From NCBI GenBank assembly GCA_903944255.1, contig CAJARE010000098.1, positions 1-11,627 of the forward strand: a stretch of 11,627 bases of DNA. Direction: 5' to 3'. The position numbers were made by a program, and so were the translations under genes. This DNA is from an uncultured beta proteobacterium. Lineage in GTDB: Bacteria; Pseudomonadota; Gammaproteobacteria; Burkholderiales; Burkholderiaceae. Each line of letters starts with the position of its first letter. The stretch's first letter is position 1. This document shows positions 7,523 through 11,627 of the stretch, piece by piece. The notes beneath the pieces were generated by a model. That model ran no database searches. It was not told the origin of the DNA and was given only the letters and a program-made list of their open reading frames with translations.

Positions 7523-7696
7523 CATCGAAAGCAAGGGGCTTAAAAAGATCCGAATAGGGTGATTTTGGACTTTTCTTGATTTATCGGTTAATAATAAAAA
7601 AGGGGTGAGTAGTAGACCAAATACTGAATAGGTTTAAATTGGTCAACCTTTTTCCCCTTTAAAAACATCATTTCAGGCTCAAATTTAGGCGAACGC
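7491..7696. other. Non-coding gap between dprA and topB
   Basis: This stretch is A/T-rich and contains no plausible gene; the only open frame (ATG 7491, 23 codons) resembles nothing I know. In many betaproteobacteria a DUF494 (smg) gene sits between dprA and topB; it is absent here. The region holds the right arm of the dprA inverted repeat and an imperfect hairpin at 7599-7660. A loose promoter-like pair, TTGGAC (7565-7570) and TAATAA (7589-7594, 18-base spacing), could drive topB but is far from consensus. Confidence 0.6.
7599..7660 (+). promoter_or_regulatory. Imperfect hairpin in the topB leader
   Basis: Outer arms AAAGGGG (7599-7605) and CCCCTTT (7654-7660) and inner arms GACCAA (7615-7620) and TTGGTC (7639-7644) are separated by exactly nine bases on each side, so they are in register for one long stem. 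The nine-base internal loop can add five further pairs, counting G-U. The apical loop is 18 bases. A competing pairing, AGGTT (7630-7634) with AACCT (7645-7649) followed by TTTT, overlaps the inner stem and has the look of a weak attenuator. The element ends 36 bases before the topB GTG. On the minus strand the outer arm runs into a T-rich tract, but no minus-strand gene ends nearby. Function is unproven. Confidence 0.4.
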
Positions 7697-10369
7697 GTGG
7701 CTAAAGCATCTATCAAAAGCAGCTCCAAAACTTCAACCGTGGATCACCCAAAGACACTGATCATTGCAGAGAAACCTTCAGTTGCCAATGACATTGCCAA
7801 GGCACTGGGTGGTTTTACAAAGCATGAAGATTATTTTGAAAGCGATGATTTTGTCATCTCTTCTGCGGTAGGCCATTTATTAGAAATTGCTGCGCCTGAA
7901 GAGTTTGAGGTCAAACGAGGCAAATGGTCTTTTGCAAACTTGCCAGTGGTACCACCGTATTTTGATTTACGTCCTATCGCTAAAACTGAATCACGCCTTA
8001 AGGTTTTACAAAGACTCATTAAAAGAAAAGATGTCACTACTTTAATTAATGCTTGTGACGCAGGGCGCGAGGGCGAGTTAATTTTTCGCTTAATTGCACA
8101 GCATGCTAAGGCATCGCAATCGATTCAACGCCTTTGGTTGCAATCCATGACGCCCGCTGCAATACGCGAAGGCTTTGCTAGCTTACGTTCAGATATTGAT
8201 ATGCAGCCTTTAGCCGATGCGGCCCGCTGCCGATCTGAGGCTGACTGGTTAGTGGGTATTAATGGTACCCGAGCCATGACAGCTTTTAATAGCAAGAGTG
8301 GGGGCTTCTTTTTAACCACTGTTGGACGTGTTCAAACACCAACACTATCGATTGTTGTTGAGCGCGAAGAACTCATTCGTAAATTTGTATCGAAAGACTA
8401 CTGGGAAGTGAAGGCTGAATTTATTGCGGCAGCCGGTGTTTATGAGGGGCGCTGGTTTGACCCTAAGTTTAAGAAAGATGCTGCTGAGCCAGATGCTCGT
8501 GAGAATCGTCTTTGGAGCGAAGCTGCTGCGCAAAGCATTGTGGCTGCCTGTCGAGATAAAAAAGCAACCGTCACAGAAGAGGCGAAACCAGCAACCCAGT
8601 TAGCACCGCAACTCTTTGACTTAACCAGCTTACAGCGTGAAGCGAATGCGCGCTTTGGCTTCTCCGCAAAAAATACTTTAGGCTTAGCGCAAGCACTCTA
8701 TGAGCGCCATAAGGTCTTAACTTATCCTCGTACTGATGCCAAGGCGCTTCCTGAAGATTACTTGGACACCGTGAAACAAACCATGGAAATTCTTGCAGAG
8801 CATTCACAAGAATACCGAGCATTTGCCAAACAAATTCTGCAAGGGGATCCTAAAGATCCGAAAGGCAAGGCTGGCTATGGTTGGATTAAACCCAATAAAC
8901 GAATCTTTGATAACTCTAAGATTTCAGATCACTTTGCCATCATTCCGACTCTTGAAACACCAAAAAATCTCAGCGAACCAGAATTCAAACTATACGATTT
9001 AGTGGTGCGGCGCTTCTTGGCAGTCTTTTATCCTGCTGCCGAATTCCGCGTCACAACCCGTATCACCGAGGCCTCCGGACATCACTTCAAAACGGAAGGG
9101 CGCGTACTAGTAAATCCTGGCTGGCTGACTGTCTATGGCAGATCCAATCAAGCCGATGATGAGTTAGTGGCAGTGCAGGAGGGCGAGACCGTCCAAGCCG
9201 AATCTGTTGTAGCAGTTCCGCTAAAAACAAAGCCTCCAGCACGCTATACCGAAGCAACCTTGCTTTCTGCAATGGAGAGCGCAGGTAAGTGGGTAGATGA
9301 TGATGAAATGCGCGAGGCAATGGCTGAAAAAGGCTTAGGCACGCCAGCTACGCGAGCCGCGATTATTGAGGGATTGCTTGCTGAAAGATATATTGTCCGT
9401 GAAGCGCGTGAGCTTATTCCAACTGCTAAAGCATTTCAATTGATGACTTTATTGCGCGGGCTCGATGTTGAAGAGCTGACGCGCCCAGATCTCACGGGAA
9501 ACTGGGAAAACAAATTGTCGCTGATTGAGCAGGGCAAGATGAATCGCGATACCTTCATGCAAGAAATTGCGCAAATGACTCAGCGGATTGTTAAGCGCGC
9601 CAAAGAGTATGACAGCGACACCATACCTGGCGACTATGCGACCATGAGCACCCCGTGTCCTCATTGCAAAGGTCCAGTGAAGGAAAACTATCGTCGTTTT
9701 GCTTGTGAAAAATGTGGCTTCACAATCAGCAAAACGCCTGGTGGTCGCGCCTTTGAATATCCTGAAGTAGAAGAGCTGCTACGGGAAAAAACCATTGGAC
9801 CATTGCAAGGATTCCGCAGCAAAATAGGTCGGCCGTTTGCAGCAATCATCAAATTAAGCGAAATTCCAGAGGATGATGCTGATTATCCTAATGCTGGTTT
9901 CAAACTAGAGTTTGATTTTGGAAACGCTCAAGAAGAAGAAACGGAAGCTATTGATTTCACTGGTCGCCAGGCTTTAGGGGCATGCCCCAAATGCTCAGGG
10001 GCAATTTACGAAGACGGCATGCGTTATGTATGTGAAAACAATACTGGGCCGAATAAATCCTGCGATTTCAAAACTGGCAAGGTCGTCCTGCAGCAAGAAA
10101 TTTCTGCTGAACAAATTCAAAAGCTATTGAAAGAAGGTAGAACGGACTTATTGACCAACTTTAAGTCCAACCGAACTGGTCGGGGCTTTAAGGCCTATCT
10201 AGTTTTAGGGGCTGAAGGCAAAACGGGCTTTGAGTTCGAGGCAAAAGCACCTAAAGCGGAGGGTGCTGCCAAGGCACCAGCAAAGAAGCGGGCCGGCGCA
10301 AGTGCAGCCACTAAGTCAGCGGCCAAACCAAAACGCGCTAGCAAGGCTAAGTCCTCATCAAGTACTTGA
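7697..10369 (+). CDS. topB: DNA topoisomerase III (type IA), long form
   Basis: Type IA topoisomerase that passes single strands to decatenate and relax DNA. It has 890 residues, against 653 for E. coli TopB. The TOPRIM domain carries E25 (IIAEKPS) and DAGREGE (121-127). The Gly at 123 replaces the second Asp of the E. coli DPDREG form, as I recall for B. subtilis TopB, so activity is expected. The catalytic Tyr is Y343 in TYPRTD, and VGRVQTPTL is intact. Extra C-terminal parts include a zinc finger C654/C657/C670/C673, a second Cys cluster C763/C766/C779/C789, and a tail of about 40 residues rich in Lys, Ala and Ser, like histone-H1-type basic tails, probably a DNA-binding extension. The start is GTG at 7697 with AGG eight bases before it. 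The first 18 residues (Lys/Ser/Thr-rich) precede the conserved fold. The last 175 bases are antisense to the mnmC 3' end. Confidence 0.96.
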   Translation: MAKASIKSSSKTSTVDHPKTLIIAEKPSVANDIAKALGGFTKHEDYFESDDFVISSAVGHLLEIAAPEEFEVKRGKWSFANLPVVPPYFDLRPIAKTESRLKVLQRLIKRKDVTTLINACDAGREGELIFRLIAQHAKASQSIQRLWLQSMTPAAIREGFASLRSDIDMQPLADAARCRSEADWLVGINGTRAMTAFNSKSGGFFLTTVGRVQTPTLSIVVEREELIRKFVSKDYWEVKAEFIAAAGVYEGRWFDPKFKKDAAEPDARENRLWSEAAAQSIVAACRDKKATVTEEAKPATQLAPQLFDLTSLQREANARFGFSAKNTLGLAQALYERHKVLTYPRTDAKALPEDYLDTVKQTMEILAEHSQEYRAFAKQILQGDPKDPKGKAGYGWIKPNKRIFDNSKISDHFAIIPTLETPKNLSEPEFKLYDLVVRRFLAVFYPAAEFRVTTRITEASGHHFKTEGRVLVNPGWLTVYGRSNQADDELVAVQEGETVQAESVVAVPLKTKPPARYTEATLLSAMESAGKWVDDDEMREAMAEKGLGTPATRAAIIEGLLAERYIVREARELIPTAKAFQLMTLLRGLDVEELTRPDLTGNWENKLSLIEQGKMNRDTFMQEIAQMTQRIVKRAKEYDSDTIPGDYATMSTPCPHCKGPVKENYRRFACEKCGFTISKTPGGRAFEYPEVEELLREKTIGPLQGFRSKIGRPFAAIIKLSEIPEDDADYPNAGFKLEFDFGNAQEEETEAIDFTGRQALGACPKCSGAIYEDGMRYVCENNTGPNKSCDFKTGKVVLQQEISAEQIQKLLKEGRTDLLTNFKSNRTGRGFKAYLVLGAEGKTGFEFEAKAPKAEGAAKAPAKKRAGASAATKSAAKPKRASKAKSSSST

Positions 10370-11430
10370 GTAGCGATCAGCTTAGCCGCCAAGGCTGACC
10401 ACAAAATACCGCGCGACCCTAGGGCGGTTGCCAGAAAAATTCCTGGTCGCTGAGAAAGCGCGCCGATCATTGGCAATCGGTCGCCCGCTACACAGCGTAT
10501 GCCCACAAACTCTCCTAGCTTTTTTAAGCCGCCAGGGTCGCCCTCAAGGTAGTGGACTAGGCCTTTTGCTTGAACGCGATTAAACTCATCGCTGTCGTCT
10601 CTTGGGGAAAGATCGTCCTCTCCCTCATCAAAACTAGAGCCCACAATCCAACGATAACTACCGTCTTCCAAATGCTCTGCCGGCAAACAATAGCCGTCTC
10701 CTGAAATTCCAACGCTCGGTAATTTGGCTGCCCATGGATCATTTGGAGCAACTGAAAAAATACTGAGCTGTCCACGCACAGGCTTGAGTGGCAAGCGCAC
10801 TCCAATACTGTTCGCCAAAGCCTTGCTCTCCATGGCTGCTGAGATGACCAGCTTATCGGCCGACAAAATGGCTTGATCGGCCTCATTCAATAAAAACCAT
10901 TTTTCATCTCGGTTTTCGAGGCGCACAACTCTGGTATTCCAAATACAAGTTAATCGAGTGTGTTCTTGTAATAAGTGTTGTGTGGTCTCTAACAAATTTA
11001 AAGAGGCTCCACGCGGCAACCAAACGCCGCTTTGTGAAACCCCGCAGATCTTTTTAGCATCTTGAGCATTTAATGGCAATGCCATCGTGTTATCGAGCTC
11101 CAATTCATCGAGATAATCCTCAAGTTCTTTGAGTACAAATTCTTTATCTTTTTTTGTTGGCTGAAAAATACCATGCGCCTTCCAAACCAAGCCCCAACGA
11201 GCCTCAGCAAGCAAAAAGGCAATGCGCGTTAAGCGCAATAAGCGCGGGGATCCTTTGCCAATATGGGGATGTGCAATCGCATAGGCATGACTTGAACAGG
11301 CGGTGGCTGGTGAAGATGCAGCGTCAACAATACAAACCGCTTTGCCACGCTCGAGCAACTCATTGGTAATGGTTGCGCCACAAATACCTGCCCCAATCAC
11401 CACTATTTCATGGTGCTGGGGATTTGTCAC
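10195..11430 (-). CDS. mnmC: MnmC-type FAD-dependent tRNA (cmnm5s2U34) oxidoreductase, stand-alone
   Basis: The C-terminal oxidase half of MnmC removes the carboxymethyl group from cmnm5(s2)U34 in tRNA wobble positions, giving nm5(s2)U. The 411 residues start with an FAD-binding GAGICG (13-18) and D36, then show PVRGQLS (217-223), GDGYCLPAE, GSSFDEG, GIRCVAGDRLPMIGAL (310-325) and ALGSRGILWSALAAKLIA (336-353). This set is diagnostic of MnmC and separates it from DadA or glycine oxidases. Full MnmC also has an N-terminal methyltransferase domain (MnmD) that finishes mnm5U; it is absent, and PEP carboxykinase lies directly upstream. The start is GTG at 11430; a TAA lies four codons upstream in frame, and no Shine-Dalgarno is visible (the preceding bases are CCCCTTCT). 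Family similarity seems to continue to PARF (379-382), inside the topB overlap. The last 29 residues look like read-through of antisense topB tail. Confidence 0.82.
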   Translation of the reverse strand: MTNPQHHEIVVIGAGICGATITNELLERGKAVCIVDAASSPATACSSHAYAIAHPHIGKGSPRLLRLTRIAFLLAEARWGLVWKAHGIFQPTKKDKEFVLKELEDYLDELELDNTMALPLNAQDAKKICGVSQSGVWLPRGASLNLLETTQHLLQEHTRLTCIWNTRVVRLENRDEKWFLLNEADQAILSADKLVISAAMESKALANSIGVRLPLKPVRGQLSIFSVAPNDPWAAKLPSVGISGDGYCLPAEHLEDGSYRWIVGSSFDEGEDDLSPRDDSDEFNRVQAKGLVHYLEGDPGGLKKLGEFVGIRCVAGDRLPMIGALSQRPGIFLATALGSRGILWSALAAKLIATQVLDEDLALLARFGLAADLVAALAPARFFAGALAAPSALGAFASNSKPVLPSAPKTR

Positions 11431-11463
11431 AGAAGGGGATTAAAAAACGAGTGGTACTAAAGC

Positions 11464-11627
11464 TTAAGCGTTCAAGCGTTGTTCGATTTTTGCACGCGTA
11501 TCTTTTAGCTCTTTGGGTAGGCGATCGCCAAGATGATCAAACAACTCGGTATGAAGTTTTAGTTCATTCTTCCAATCTTCTACTGAAACCTTAATGGCTT
11601 TAGCAAATTTCTCTGCAGAGTAATCAA
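11464..11627 (-). CDS. pckG: Phosphoenolpyruvate carboxykinase (GTP), C-terminal fragment (partial)
   Basis: Only the last 54 codons are in the window; the gene enters from the right edge and stops with TAA at 11466-11464. The reading starts DYSAEKFAKAIKVSVEDW and ends GDRLPKELKDTRAKIEQRL. The pattern of an aspartate/valine-led segment, a Trp, an ELxLHxELF helix and then GDRLPxEL with a closing helix is how GTP-dependent PEP carboxykinases of bacteria end. This enzyme converts oxaloacetate and GTP to PEP, GDP and CO2 at the entry to gluconeogenesis. The active-site residues lie outside the window, so the call rests on tail similarity recalled from the family. The mnmC start follows after 33 bases, in which I see no clear hairpin terminator, so the two may share a transcript. 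Confidence 0.72.
   Translation of the reverse strand, partial: DYSAEKFAKAIKVSVEDWKNELKLHTELFDHLGDRLPKELKDTRAKIEQRLNA

Noticed and set aside
7491..7562. Short open frame after dprA (ATG 7491, 23 codons), considered as a lost winged-helix domain or a remnant of smg.
   Set aside because: Its translation resembles neither, and the reading frames around the dprA stop give no winged-helix-like continuation, so a simple frameshift does not explain the short DprA.
8057..8077. DAGREGE in place of DxDxE, considered as an inactivated TopB TOPRIM site.
   Set aside because: The same DAGREGE form is, as I recall, present in active B. subtilis-type TopB, and the other catalytic residues including Y343 are intact.
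10557..10886. Long open frames overlapping mnmC, and others antisense to ntrY, rsmB and topB.
   Set aside because: They lie entirely inside well-supported genes, show no family motifs, and have low-complexity compositions expected of shadow frames.
11462..11469. Palindrome GCTTAAGC at the pckG stop and a T-run after it, considered as a terminator.
   Set aside because: The palindrome has no loop to form a stable hairpin, and the T-run is about 14 bases away.
1..11627. Search by eye for tRNA genes, CRISPR arrays, insertion sequences, phage genes, toxin-antitoxin or defence modules.
   Set aside because: Nearly all of the window is filled by recognisable core genes. I saw no tandem spaced repeats, transposase or integrase motifs, or small paired genes.

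Overview
This window looks like an ordinary chromosomal housekeeping region of a betaproteobacterium of the order Burkholderiales, most likely Polynucleobacter or a close relative. The basis is the moderate G+C content, the gene order def-fmt-rsmB-DUF4390-ntrY-ntrX, a divergent dprA followed by topB, and protein sequences that read as that lineage. No integrase, transposase, tRNA, rRNA, CRISPR array or phage gene was seen.

Layout. Bases 1-179 (minus) hold the first 59 codons of an OsmC-YcaO fusion protein that runs off the left edge. Bases 298-6732 (minus) hold a tightly packed probable operon, transcribed right to left: def (peptide deformylase), fmt (Met-tRNA formyltransferase), rsmB (16S rRNA m5C967 methyltransferase), a secreted DUF4390 protein, ntrY (membrane histidine kinase) and ntrX (response regulator without an AAA+ domain). 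Three junctions are 4-base stop/start overlaps. Bases 6804-7490 (plus) hold a short, single-domain dprA, divergent from def. Bases 7491-7696 hold no gene but contain inverted repeats. Bases 7697-10369 (plus) hold a long topB with zinc fingers and a basic tail. Bases 10195-11430 (minus) hold an MnmC-type FAD oxidoreductase whose 3' end overlaps the 3' end of topB by 175 bases. Bases 11464-11627 (minus) hold the C-terminus of GTP-dependent PEP carboxykinase, which runs off the right edge.

How the genes fit together. Def and Fmt remove and add the formyl group of initiator Met, and RsmB modifies the ribosomal P-site region, so the head of the minus-strand operon serves translation initiation. 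The tail (DUF4390, NtrY, NtrX) is an envelope protein plus a two-component system. DprA and TopB both act on DNA (uptake/recombination and decatenation). MnmC acts on the tRNA wobble base.

I found no clear undescribed multi-gene system. The points worth a second look are the stripped-down DprA with no smg (DUF494) gene before topB, the coding antisense overlap of topB and mnmC, the stand-alone MnmC oxidase domain, the AAA+-less NtrX, and the structured non-coding stretch upstream of topB.
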